Part shown: positions 10,401 to 17,489 of the stretch, piece by piece
Layout of the letters: each line of letters begins with the position of its first letter
Position numbering within the stretch: the first letter of the stretch is position 1
NCBI RefSeq assembly: GCF_001567585.1
Contig: NZ_LRQV01000060.1
Location: 1-38,238, forward strand
Direction: 5' to 3'
Length of the DNA stretch: 38,238 nucleotides
Origin: Micromonospora rosaria
GTDB lineage: Bacteria > Actinomycetota > Actinomycetes > Mycobacteriales > Micromonosporaceae
The notes under the pieces: model-generated
Seen by the model: the letters and a program-made list of their open reading frames with translations, nothing else
Database searches by the model: none
Told to the model about the DNA's origin: nothing
Position numbers and translations under genes: made by a program

Positions 10401-13400
10401 GGGCGGGTGGATCCGCTGGTACGGCTCCCCGTCGACCGTCGGGTATCCGGTCCGCAGGATCTCGTGCCGGCCGACCAGGTCGGTCAGGGCGAGGTGCAGG
10501 GCGGCCACGTCGAGGTCACCGGTGAGCCGGACGGCGAGCGGCACGTTGTACGTCCGGCTGCTCCCCTCCAGCGTGTCGATGAGCCAGAGCCGGCGCTGGG
10601 CGTACGACAGCGGAATGCGGTCGGCCCGGTCGGCGGGGACGACGGCGGGGCGGGGGCGGGCCCGACCGGTGTCGGCCAGGTGCCCGGTGAGGGTGGCGAT
10701 GGTGGGGGCCTGGAAGACGTCCCGAATGGTCAACTCGACCCCGAGCACCGCCCGCGCCCGCGACGCCAACCGGGCGGCGAGGAGGGAATGCCCGCCGAGT
10801 TCGAAGAAATCGTCGTCGATACTGACCGACGGCACCCCCAACACCTCCGCGTACAGGCCACACAGGATCTCCTCCCGCGCGTCCCGCGCCGACCGCCCCT
10901 GACCCGCGCTCGCGGTGAACTCCGGAACAGGAAGGGCCCGCCGGTCGAGCTTCCCGTTCGCGGTCAACGGCATCCGCTCCAGGAGCACCACCGCCGAAGG
11001 AACCATGTGCTCGGGCACCTGCCCCCGCACCCACTGCCGCAGCTCCGCCGACGCCACGGTGGTCCCGGGCTCGGCCACCAGGTACGCGACCAGCCGCAGC
11101 GTGCCGGACGGATCGGGCGCGGCCAGCACCGCGGCCTGCGCCACCGCCTCGTGGCGCAGCAACACCGCCTCGATCTCCCCCGGCTCCACCCGGAACCCGC
11201 GTACCTTCACCTGACCGTCGACCCGGCCGACGAACTCCAACACACCCTGCGCCGTCCACCGCGCCAGATCACCCGTGCGGTACAACCGCTCCCCCGCACC
11301 CCCGAACGGATCCGCCACGAACCGCTCCGCGGTCAGACCGGGCCGGTTCAGGTACCCGTGCGCCAGACCCACCCCGGCCAGGTACACCTCACCCACCACG
11401 CCGACCGGCACCGGCCGCAACCGGCCGTCGAGCAGGTACGCCCGCTTGTTGGCCACGGGGGTGCCGACCGGGACGGAGGCACCGGTGATCCCCACCGGCA
11501 CGTCGTAGGTGGTGGTGAAGCCCATCGACTCGGCCGGCCCGTACCCGTTGGCGACCCGCAGGTCCGGGCACCGGGCCTGGATCCGCGCCACGTGCGCCGG
11601 GGACGCCGGCTCACCCCCGGTGAAGGCGACCCGCAGGCCGTCGAAGACCTGCGGATACTCATCCACCAACAGGTTGAACAACCCCGACGAGAGTTGCAGC
11701 ATCGACACCCGGTGCTCGGCCGCCAACGACACGATCAGCGCCGGCTCCGGACGCTGCCCCGGCTGCAACACCGACACCCCACCGAACAGCAACGCCCCCC
11801 AGAACTCCAACGAAAACGCATCCCACGACACCGGCGAACACTGCAGAAACACCTCACCCGGCCCGAAACAGGCATACCCCTGCCCCACCACCGACCCCAC
11901 CAACGCCCGATGCGACGACACCACACCCTTCGGCACACCCGTCGACCCCGACGTGAACATCACACACGCCACGTCACCGGGGTCGATCCCGACACCGGGG
12001 TCGGTGCCCGGCCGCGCGGCGATCGCCGCCGCCTCCGCGTCGACGGCGACCACCCGGCCGGCGGGGCCGAGCCGGCCGGCCAGGTCGGCCCGGCTGACCA
12101 CCGCCGAGGCCCCGGTCTCGGTCACCGTCCAGGCCAGCCGCTCGTCGGGGAACTCCGGGTCCAGCACCACGTACGCCGCACCCGTCTTCACCACCGCCAC
12201 CAGCGCCACCGCGAAGTCCAACCCCCGCTCCAGCAGCACACCCACCACGCCACCCCGACGGACACCCGCCGCCAGCAGGTGCCGGGCCAGCCGGTTCGCC
12301 CGCGCGTCCACTTCGGCGTAGGACAGCCGACCGCCCTCGCCGACCAGCGCCACCGCCCCCGGGGCCGCCACCACCCGCGCCGCGAACAGCGCGGCCAGGG
12401 ACTCGTCCGGCACCGGCACCGCCGTCGCGTTCCAGTCGCGCAGGATGCGGTGGCGCTCGGCGTCGTCGAGCAGCGTCAGCTCGCCGACCGGGACGCCGGG
12501 CCGGTCGGTCATCCCGGCCAGCAGGTGGTGGAAGGTGCGCTGGTACGCGTCGAGGTCGACACTGTCGGCGTACGCCGCGTCGATGCTGACGTCGATCCGG
12601 AGTCCGCCCTCGGGGTGGTGGGTGACGGTGATCGCGAGGTCCTCGGCGGTCCCGCCGGTGGAGAAGAGGTGGTGCACGGCGGGCAGTCCGGCGAAGGTGT
12701 CGTGCTCGTCGCCGGCCACGATGTTCACCACCGGGCCGAACTGCCGGTGCCCGTCGGTGGGCCAGTCCAGGTCCCGCAGCAGGTCGGTGGAGTCGTACCG
12801 CTGGTGCCACTGGGCGCGCAGCGTCTGCCCGGCGGTGCGCGCGGCCAGGGCCTCGGCGGGCTCTGCGGGGTCGATCCGGCAGCGCAGCGGCAGGATGTTG
12901 GCCATCATGCCGGGCGCGTTGATCGCGGTCGGCGTGACCCGCCCGGGGACCGGGAGGCTGAGCAGCACGTCCGTCTGGCCCGTCCAGTGGTACCGGTGCA
13001 CGGCGGCGGCCGTGATCAGGGCCTGTTGCCAGGTCACCCCGGCCCGTTCGCTGAACCGGCGCAGCCGGTCGGCGATCTCCGGGGCGATCCGGGTGACCTG
13101 GCGGACGATCCGGTTGGTGGGCTTGTCGGCGGAGGCGGGGCCGGGTGGGTAGCTGGCGCCGGCCATCAGCGTGCGCCAGTACGCCCCGTCGCGGCGGTGC
13201 GCCCCGGTGCCGGGATAGCGCGCCTGCTCGTCGAGGGTGGCGAGGAAGGAGCCGAGCGCGGGGCCGACGGGAGCCCGCCCCTCGGCCAGCGCGGTGTACA
13301 GCTCGGCGCCCCGCCGCCGGACCACCGTGGAGGTGTACCCGTCGTGGATCAGGTGGTGGGCCCGGTTGTACCAGAGGAAGTGCTCCGGCCCGAGCTGGTA

Positions 13401-13772
13401 GACCTGGTGGTGGAAGAGGAGGTCCCGTTCCAGGTCGGGGGCCCGGTCCAGGTCGTCGCGCATGTGGCGCAGCGCCGCCGCCGTCGGGTCCGGTTCGGCG
13501 CTCAGGTCCAGCAGGGTCGGGGTGAAGTCCGGGGCCGGTCCGAGGTACTGCGCGGGCACGCCGTCGACCTCGGTGAACCGCAGCCGGAACGTCTCGTCCT
13601 CGGCCACCAGCGCGGCCATCGTGGCGAGCAGGATCCCGGGGTCGAGTGGGCCACGGATCTCCAGGTAGCCGCCCATGTTGTAGACCGGGTTGCCCGGGTC
13701 GAGCCGCTGGGCGTACCAGACGCCGAGCTGTGCCGCGTTGAGTGGCCGGGCCTGGTTCACCGGACCGGACAT
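7425..13772 (-). CDS. Nonribosomal peptide synthetase, two modules (C-A-PCP-C-A-PCP)
   Basis: 2115 aa. ATG 13772 (protein MSGPVNQARP...) follows a GGGGGT motif; the in-frame extension to 13829 is unlikely. Module 1: a condensation domain opening with an EntF-like LNAAQLGVWYAQ motif and HHLIHDG, then an A domain (FTSGSTGVPKG, YRTGDLARW, NGKLDRR) and a PCP (GGHSLLAARL). Module 2: an LCL condensation domain (LSYAQRRLWLI, HHIATDG), A and PCP. Both A domains give the same pocket by GrsA alignment, D-A-L-Q-F-G-G-G-F-K, which I do not recognise; the GG-FK end resembles some valine codes. No E or TE domain is present, so the chain must pass to another protein. The EntF-like first C domain, with the adjacent ACP and FabH genes, fits acyl-chain initiation (inference). 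The two A-PCP halves are near-identical at DNA level. Confidence 0.95.
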   Translation of the reverse strand: MSGPVNQARPLNAAQLGVWYAQRLDPGNPVYNMGGYLEIRGPLDPGILLATMAALVAEDETFRLRFTEVDGVPAQYLGPAPDFTPTLLDLSAEPDPTAAALRHMRDDLDRAPDLERDLLFHHQVYQLGPEHFLWYNRAHHLIHDGYTSTVVRRRGAELYTALAEGRAPVGPALGSFLATLDEQARYPGTGAHRRDGAYWRTLMAGASYPPGPASADKPTNRIVRQVTRIAPEIADRLRRFSERAGVTWQQALITAAAVHRYHWTGQTDVLLSLPVPGRVTPTAINAPGMMANILPLRCRIDPAEPAEALAARTAGQTLRAQWHQRYDSTDLLRDLDWPTDGHRQFGPVVNIVAGDEHDTFAGLPAVHHLFSTGGTAEDLAITVTHHPEGGLRIDVSIDAAYADSVDLDAYQRTFHHLLAGMTDRPGVPVGELTLLDDAERHRILRDWNATAVPVPDESLAALFAARVVAAPGAVALVGEGGRLSYAEVDARANRLARHLLAAGVRRGGVVGVLLERGLDFAVALVAVVKTGAAYVVLDPEFPDERLAWTVTETGASAVVSRADLAGRLGPAGRVVAVDAEAAAIAARPGTDPGVGIDPGDVACVMFTSGSTGVPKGVVSSHRALVGSVVGQGYACFGPGEVFLQCSPVSWDAFSLEFWGALLFGGVSVLQPGQRPEPALIVSLAAEHRVSMLQLSSGLFNLLVDEYPQVFDGLRVAFTGGEPASPAHVARIQARCPDLRVANGYGPAESMGFTTTYDVPVGITGASVPVGTPVANKRAYLLDGRLRPVPVGVVGEVYLAGVGLAHGYLNRPGLTAERFVADPFGGAGERLYRTGDLARWTAQGVLEFVGRVDGQVKVRGFRVEPGEIEAVLLRHEAVAQAAVLAAPDPSGTLRLVAYLVAEPGTTVASAELRQWVRGQVPEHMVPSAVVLLERMPLTANGKLDRRALPVPEFTASAGQGRSARDAREEILCGLYAEVLGVPSVSIDDDFFELGGHSLLAARLASRARAVLGVELTIRDVFQAPTIATLTGHLADTGRARPRPAVVPADRADRIPLSYAQRRLWLIDTLEGSSRTYNVPLAVRLTGDLDVAALHLALTDLVGRHEILRTGYPTVDGEPYQRIHPPAPVTLDRQAVTPDDLDARLAAAAGHVFDLGAAPPVRFTLFELADDDRVLLILLHHIATDGQSLRPLFADLATAYAARIGGRAPDWTPLPVQYADYALWQRAALGDPADPASLHATDLDYWRQALAGLPEELGLPLDRPRPPVADHTGGAVPVRIDPAQRRRIAELARQQRCTPFMVLQAALALTLTRFGAGTDVPIGTPVAGRSDPALDGLVGFFVNTVVLRTDTSGDPSFADLLARVRGTDLDALAHQELPFDLLLEALNPVRTLARHPLFQVCLALDDAADGQLRLPGVHCGRGGVVDTGAAKFDLEFLLRDEGDAGIGGALLYSTAIFDHGTVERLVAGLLQVLDQVLADPTRPVGTVDAIGADEHRAVVHDWNATAVPVPDESLAALFAARVVAAPGAVALVGEGGRLSYAELDARANRLARLLRSRGVRRGGVVGVLLERGLDFAVALVAVVKTGAAYVVLDPEFPDERLAWTATQAGAAVVVVTRDSFAARVAAGTPVVRVDTDAEAVAAHPPVDPGIRVDPGDVACVMFTSGSTGVPKGVVSSHRALVGSVVGQGYACFGPGEVFLQCSPVSWDAFSLEFWGALLFGGVSVLQPGQRPEPALIVSLTAEHRVSMLQLSSGLFNLLVDEYPQVFDGLRVAFTGGEPASPAHVARIAARCPDLRVVNGYGPAESMGFTTTHDVPADVAGPTVPIGRAVANKRAYVLDDRLRPVPVGVVGEVYLAGVGLAHGYLNRPGLTAERFVADPFGGSGERLYRTGDLARWTARGVLEFVGRVDGQVKVRGFRVEPGEIEAVLLRHDTVAQAAVVAAPDPSGTLRLVAYLVAEPGAVIEAAELRQWVRGQVPEHMVPSAVVLLERMPLTANGKLDRRALPVPEFTASAGQGRSARDAREEILCGLYAEVLGVPSVSIDDDFFELGGHSLLAARLASRARAVLGVELTIRDVFQAPTIATLTEQLPAATPARARPALRRRTQAGAALPSGPTTG
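7523..9279 (-). repeat. Duplicated A-PCP coding unit, copy 2 (module 2)
   Basis: This unit matches 10685-12438 with an offset of about 3162 nt (3159 at the far end), close to one C-A-PCP module. Similarity covers the entire A and PCP domains and is interrupted by short divergent patches (for example the loop regions near 8270-8400 and 8830-8980). The stretch 8480-8815 is nearly base-for-base identical to 11642-11977. Confidence 0.85.
10685..12438 (-). repeat. Duplicated A-PCP coding unit, copy 1 (module 1)
   Basis: Partner of 7523-9279. The intervening condensation domain (about 9280-10680) is not part of the repeat and differs from the first condensation domain, so the repeat was made by duplication or gene conversion of the A-PCP didomain rather than of a complete module. 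Confidence 0.85.
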
Positions 13773-13910
13773 GATGGACCCCCATCTGCGAGGAGTGGCG
13801 GAACGGACGGATGGACGACTGCGGCCCACCGCGACGCCGTCAGCTGACGTGGGGACGCGGTGGGCCGTCGTCGGGACTGCGGGGACCTGCGGGGGCTACC
13901 GGCGAACGGG

Positions 13911-14165
13911 TCACTGCTTCCGCGCGATGAGGTCCAGGATGTCCTGGACGGTCTGCACGCTGGCCAGCTCGTCGTCGTCGATCTCGATGTCGAAGTTCTT
14001 CTCGACCTTGACCAGGATGTCGACGAAGGTGAGCGAGTCGATCCCGAGGTCCTGGCTGAACCGGTCGGCCGGGCCGATCCGCACGGCCAGGTCCGGGACC
14101 TGCTCCAGGACGATCTCGTTCACCCGGTCCAGGGTGTCGGTCGCGGACTCCAGGGTGTTGTTCAC
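13911..14165 (-). CDS. Free acyl carrier protein
   Basis: 84 aa with a GTG start at 14165 preceded by GGGAGA at a 5-nt spacing. The phosphopantetheine site is Ser44 in DLGIDSLTFVDI, and the acidic helical sequence is typical of type II ACPs (FAS/PKS style) rather than PCPs, whose motif would be GGHS. It lies between the FabH-like gene (104 nt away) and the large NRPS (138 nt away). Probable role: carry the acyl starter made or received by the FabH-like enzyme and hand it to the first condensation domain of the NRPS (inference). Acyl type cannot be read from the sequence. Confidence 0.93.
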   Translation of the reverse strand: MNNTLESATDTLDRVNEIVLEQVPDLAVRIGPADRFSQDLGIDSLTFVDILVKVEKNFDIEIDDDELASVQTVQDILDLIARKQ

Positions 14166-14269
14166 GGGTCTCTCCCATCGGCTGTCCGCCCTCGGGGGCG
14201 GGGTCTGTGGTCGGGGTGCTGCCGGGTTGGTCCGCCCCGGGCCGGTCGGTCCGGTCGGGGAGTCGGGGG

Positions 14270-15316
14270 TCAGGCGGTCGCGGGCCGGGGCGTCGGGCCC
14301 AGGTCGGGCCAGGTCAGCGCCGCCGCGCCCCAGGTCGCTCCGCCGCCGAAGGCGGCCAGGAGCACCCGGTCGCCGGGGGTGAAGGCGCCGGCCTCCACCG
14401 CGTCGGCGAAGGCCAGGGGGATGGAGGCGGCCGAGGTGTTCGCCACCCGGTCGACGTTGATCACGGCGCGTTCCGGGGCGATGCCGATCGTCTCGGCGGT
14501 GGCGGTGAGGATGCGCCGGTTGGCCTGGTGCGCGACGAGCCAGTCGACGTCGTCCACGGTCCAGCCCATCTGCTCCAGAACCCTGGTCGAGGCCAGGCTC
14601 ATCCGGTTGATCGCGTGCTTGTAGACCGACCGGCCGGCCATGGTGAAGTAGCTGTTCTCGGCGTCGACGGCGATGCCGACGCCACGCTGCCGCGAGCCGC
14701 CGGCCGGGGTCTTCATGATGTCCAGCAGGTCACCGTCGCTGCCGAGGAGGTGGGCGGTGAGGCTGCCCTGCTCGTCGGGGCGGCCCGCGCGGATCACCAC
14801 CGCGCCCCCGCCGTCGCCGAAGAGCGGTGCGGTGATCTGGTCGGACTGGTCGATGATGGTGGAGACCGCGTCCGCGCCGATGACCAGGCCGGTGCCGTAC
14901 GCGCCGGAGGCGAGCATGGCGGCACCGACCGAGAGGGCGTAGACGAACCCGGAGCAGGCGGCGTTGAGGTCGAACGCGGCGATGCCCTTGAGGCCGAGGC
15001 GGGCGGCGACGGCGGGGGCGGTCGCCGGGAAGGGGTGGTCCGGCGTGCAGGTGGCCAGGATCAGGAAGTCGATCGCCGGGTTCCCGCAGGAGTCCAGGGC
15101 CCGCCGGCCCGCCTCGACGGCGAGGTCGGAGGTGGCGCCGCCGGGCTCGAGGAGGAACCGCTGCTCGATGCCGGTCCGGTCACGGATCCAGTCGGTGGTG
15201 ACGCCGAGTTGCGCGGCGACCTCGTCGTTCTTCACCACCCGCTCGGGCACGTACGCGCCGAGGCCGGCGATGACGGCCGTTCTGGTGTGCTTGCTGTACT
15301 CGACATCAGCCGACAA
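14270..15316 (-). CDS. FabH-like beta-ketoacyl-ACP synthase III
   Basis: 348 aa from a TTG start at 15316 with GGGAGG 6 nt upstream; the ATG at 15391 would add 25 residues without protein-like character and has no good ribosome site. The catalytic triad is complete: Cys121 in NAACSGF, His263 in AHQANRR, Asn293 in ANTSAAS. KAS III enzymes condense an acyl-CoA with malonyl-ACP, and cluster-borne copies often make starter acyl units. The pairing with a free ACP immediately downstream and an NRPS whose first C domain has no upstream module in this window suggests starter-unit synthesis. No other fatty-acid or PKS enzymes are present, so elongation would use the host FAS. An acyltransferase or O-acylating role (CerJ-like) is possible, but those usually lack this complete triad. 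Confidence 0.92.
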   Translation of the reverse strand: MSADVEYSKHTRTAVIAGLGAYVPERVVKNDEVAAQLGVTTDWIRDRTGIEQRFLLEPGGATSDLAVEAGRRALDSCGNPAIDFLILATCTPDHPFPATAPAVAARLGLKGIAAFDLNAACSGFVYALSVGAAMLASGAYGTGLVIGADAVSTIIDQSDQITAPLFGDGGGAVVIRAGRPDEQGSLTAHLLGSDGDLLDIMKTPAGGSRQRGVGIAVDAENSYFTMAGRSVYKHAINRMSLASTRVLEQMGWTVDDVDWLVAHQANRRILTATAETIGIAPERAVINVDRVANTSAASIPLAFADAVEAGAFTPGDRVLLAAFGGGATWGAAALTWPDLGPTPRPATA

Positions 15317-15499
15317 GGTCGTCCTCCCTCGTTCCGTGATCGAGCTCGGCGGCCAACCCGCCGGGTTCGCTCCCGCTCGGTGTGCAGTCATTCAACCGGC
15401 GGCCCCGGCCGGCCGGCGGCAGTTGTTCCGGCACCCGTCCAGCAGTTGCGCGACGCCCGGCGGGGTCGGCCGGCGCGGTCGCGGCCCCGGTGGGTCCCG

Positions 15500-16855
15500 T
15501 CACGCCGCGACATCCGCCGGCACCGGCTCGACGCCGGGCCCGCAGAGCTGGGCGGCGCGGACCAGGTGCAGGATGCGGAACCGCGACTGCCCGGCCTCGT
15601 AGCTCGGGCGGACCAGGCCGTGCAGCACCAGGTCGCGTACCGCCCGGCCGCTGTCGGGCAGGTTCCGGCCGGTCAGCGCCATCACGTCGGGCAGGCCGAA
15701 GGTGTCGCCCCGGGCGCAGAGCGCGGCGAGCAGGTCGCGGTCGGCGGCCGGCAGCAGCGCCAGGCGGCGGTGCAGGGCGTCGCGCAGCCGGGTGCCGCCC
15801 TCCGCGCCGGCGAGGTGCTGGAGCAGGCCGGCGGGGTCGCCGTGCAGGCACTGGTGCAGCATCGGGATGTCGTAGACGACCAGCCAGGAGGCGACGGCCT
15901 GCACCGCCAGGGGCAGCCCGTCGACCCGCCGGCAGATGTCGGCGACCAGCGGCGCGTCGGCGGCGGTGAGGGTGAAGTCCGGCCGGGCCCGCCGGGCCCG
16001 CTCGACGAAGAGCCGGACCGTGGGTACCTGGTTGACGGCGAGCGGGTCGGCCGGGTCCGTCTCCTCGGGCAGCGCGAGCGGGGCGAGCAGGAAGGGCCGT
16101 TCCCCGGGTACGTCGAGCGGCCGGTCGGCGGTGACCAGCAGCCGCAGTCCCGGGCAGCCGCGCAGCAGGTGGGCGACGCGCTCGGGTCGGACGGTCCGGT
16201 CGCCGAGGCCGTCGAGCACGAGCAGCGGCGGCCGGTCGGCGACGGTCTCCACGAAGGCGGCGAGGTCGTCGCCGGCCGCCGGGTCGGCGGTGTCGAGGAG
16301 CTGGTCGACGCAGCCGCGCACCAGGGCGGCGAGGCGGTCCCCGCCCGCCCCGGCCGGCGGTTGCGCCACCGCGCACCAGAGCACCGGGGTCCGGTCGGCG
16401 GCGTGCAGCCGGGTCGCCACCTCCAGGGCGAGCCGGGTCCGGCCGACCCCGTTCGTGCCCACGATGGTCACCAGGCGTTCGGCGCCGGAGCCGAGTTCGT
16501 CGGTGATGACGGCGGTCTCCTGCTCCCGACCGAGCAGGGTGTCGACGGCGACCGGGGGCGCCGGCGGTTCGGCCTCGTAGCTGGCCTTCACCGCCCAGCT
16601 GGTCCGGCCCTGGTTGGCGGCGGTCTCCAGGTCCGCGCGGGCCCGCAGGCCGAGCCGCAAACCGTCGGCGATGAGCCGTACGGTGTCCTGCCGAGGGCGG
16701 CGGGCCCGACCCTGTTCCAGGTCGCGGATCGCCCGCACGCTGACCGTGGAGAAGTCGGCCAGTTCGCGCTGGGTCAGCCCGATCCGCATCCGGTGCTGAC
16801 GGATCAGCAGGCCGAACTGCGGGACGTCCTCGGTGGTCCGTACGTCGATGCTCAT
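15500..16855 (-). CDS. XRE-family HTH / NB-ARC-type ATPase regulator
   Basis: 451 aa from ATG 16855 (GGAGAA 9 nt upstream); a GTG at 16870 is less well placed. An XRE-type helix-turn-helix covers about residues 13-68 (LTQRELADFS...RAIRDLEQG). A P-loop ATPase follows, with the Walker A at 133-140 reading GTNGVGRT and a Walker B-like LLVLDG. The Walker A lysine is replaced by Arg, so nucleotide binding may be altered. The C-terminal part resembles the winged-helix segment after NB-ARC domains of AfsR-like regulators, but no TPR array is obvious. It is the first gene of the minus-strand NRPS block, 183 nt upstream of the FabH-like gene, and is probably the pathway-specific regulator (inference). 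Confidence 0.85.
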   Translation of the reverse strand: MSIDVRTTEDVPQFGLLIRQHRMRIGLTQRELADFSTVSVRAIRDLEQGRARRPRQDTVRLIADGLRLGLRARADLETAANQGRTSWAVKASYEAEPPAPPVAVDTLLGREQETAVITDELGSGAERLVTIVGTNGVGRTRLALEVATRLHAADRTPVLWCAVAQPPAGAGGDRLAALVRGCVDQLLDTADPAAGDDLAAFVETVADRPPLLVLDGLGDRTVRPERVAHLLRGCPGLRLLVTADRPLDVPGERPFLLAPLALPEETDPADPLAVNQVPTVRLFVERARRARPDFTLTAADAPLVADICRRVDGLPLAVQAVASWLVVYDIPMLHQCLHGDPAGLLQHLAGAEGGTRLRDALHRRLALLPAADRDLLAALCARGDTFGLPDVMALTGRNLPDSGRAVRDLVLHGLVRPSYEAGQSRFRILHLVRAAQLCGPGVEPVPADVAA

Positions 16856-16923
16856 GATCGCGTTCTCCACTTTCTCCGGCTGCGGGGGATGTCGGGAACG
16901 GGAAGCGGACGGTGACTACCGTC

Positions 16924-16941
16924 AATCCCATGGCCGGGATT
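16924..16941. promoter_or_regulatory. Inverted repeat upstream of the XRE-NB-ARC gene
   Basis: AATCCC and GGGATT are perfect 6-bp inverted arms around a 6-nt spacer, 69 nt upstream of ATG 16855. The right arm (CGGGATT) is the same heptamer that recurs in direct orientation at 17127-17156 on the other side of this intergenic region. A shared operator is a reasonable reading; no binding partner is shown by sequence. Confidence 0.4.
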
Positions 16942-17126
16942 CCTTCCCGTCGCAATCCATCGTCCGCACGCCGCTATCGGCGGGGCATCACGCGCCCAAG
17001 CCCCGCGCCGGGGCAGCTCACGAGGACGGTCCGGGGGCGCCGGCGGGGTCGACGGGGGCGCTGGACGACGCCGCGCCATCCCGGCGCAACCGTCCGGCCA
17101 CCGCGCCGCGATAACGGTGATAGCGC

Positions 17127-17171
17127 CGGGATAACTGCTGGGATAAGGCCGGGATTCCGCCCGTCGATAGC
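17127..17171 (+). promoter_or_regulatory. Phased heptamer repeats and -10-like element upstream of the small secreted-protein gene
   Basis: CGGGATA (17127), TGGGATA (17139) and CGGGATT (17150) recur at 12- and 11-bp spacing, with two further GATA steps upstream (17110, 17119). GATAGC (17166-17171) lies 9 nt after the last heptamer and 40 nt before the ATG. Direct heptamers on one helix face ending close to the -10 element are the known arrangement of SARP activator sites. The rest of the 356-nt intergenic region (16856-17211) shows no gene. Confidence 0.45.
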
Positions 17172-17211
17172 TTGTTGTCAACCCCACCGGGAAAGCCTCG
17201 AAGGAGTTGAC

Positions 17212-17388
17212 ATGGGCCGCACCACCGCACTGAAGATCTTCGCCGTGGCCGCCGCGATCGCCGGATTCATCACCTTTGGTGCGGCTGCGGCGCAGGCCGA
17301 CGACGCCGCCCCGACCGGTGGGCCCGTGGTGGTCACGCCCAGCCCGAGCCCCAGCGCCACCCCGAGCGCCAACCACCCCTGGGACTGA
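17212..17388 (+). CDS. Small secreted protein with Pro/Ser/Thr-rich tail, unknown function
   Basis: 58 aa. ATG 17212 is preceded by AAGGAG with a 6-nt spacer; the longer upstream frame is not protein-like. A Sec signal peptide is clear: basic MGRTTALK, hydrophobic FAVAAAIAGFITFGAAAA, cleavage probably after AQA (residue 28). The mature part is only about 30 residues, opens DDAAPTGG and ends in a PSPSPSATPS stretch followed by NHPWD. I do not recognise a family. It is the only plus-strand gene between two minus-strand regulators and has the heptamer repeats in its promoter, so it could be a target of the SARP. A signalling peptide or cell-wall-exposed peptide are both possible; neither is shown. 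Confidence 0.8.
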   Translation: MGRTTALKIFAVAAAIAGFITFGAAAAQADDAAPTGGPVVVTPSPSPSATPSANHPWD

Positions 17389-17412
17389 CCCGGCGCGGGT
17401 CAGGGGGCGGTA

Positions 17413-17432
17413 GACCCGCCGCGGGGCGGGTC
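17413..17432. terminator. Hairpin between convergent genes
   Basis: GACCCGCC and GGCGGGTC form a perfect 8-bp stem around GCGG, between the small secreted-protein stop (17388) and the SARP stop (17462). Position and symmetry fit a bidirectional terminator without a T-run. Confidence 0.55.
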
Positions 17433-17440
17433 ACCGGATA

Positions 17441-17489
17441 CGGCGGACCGCCGCACGGCGGTCAGGAGGCGGCGGACCGCCGCACGGCG
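17441..17489. repeat. 20-bp direct repeat spanning the SARP stop codon
   Basis: The 20-mer cggcggaccgccgcacggcg occurs at 17441-17460 and 17470-17489. One copy lies in the last codons of the SARP gene and the other just beyond its stop. The 29-nt period is not a multiple of three, so it looks like a small tandem duplication of the gene end. Confidence 0.7.

Noticed and set aside
7425..13772. A chain-terminating thioesterase domain in the large NRPS
   Set aside because: The protein ends about 30 residues after the last PCP; the only thioesterase is the separate type II gene.
7518..13847. 2109-codon plus-strand open frame opposite the large NRPS
   Set aside because: Same reason: antisense shadow of C-A-PCP-C-A-PCP coding sequence.
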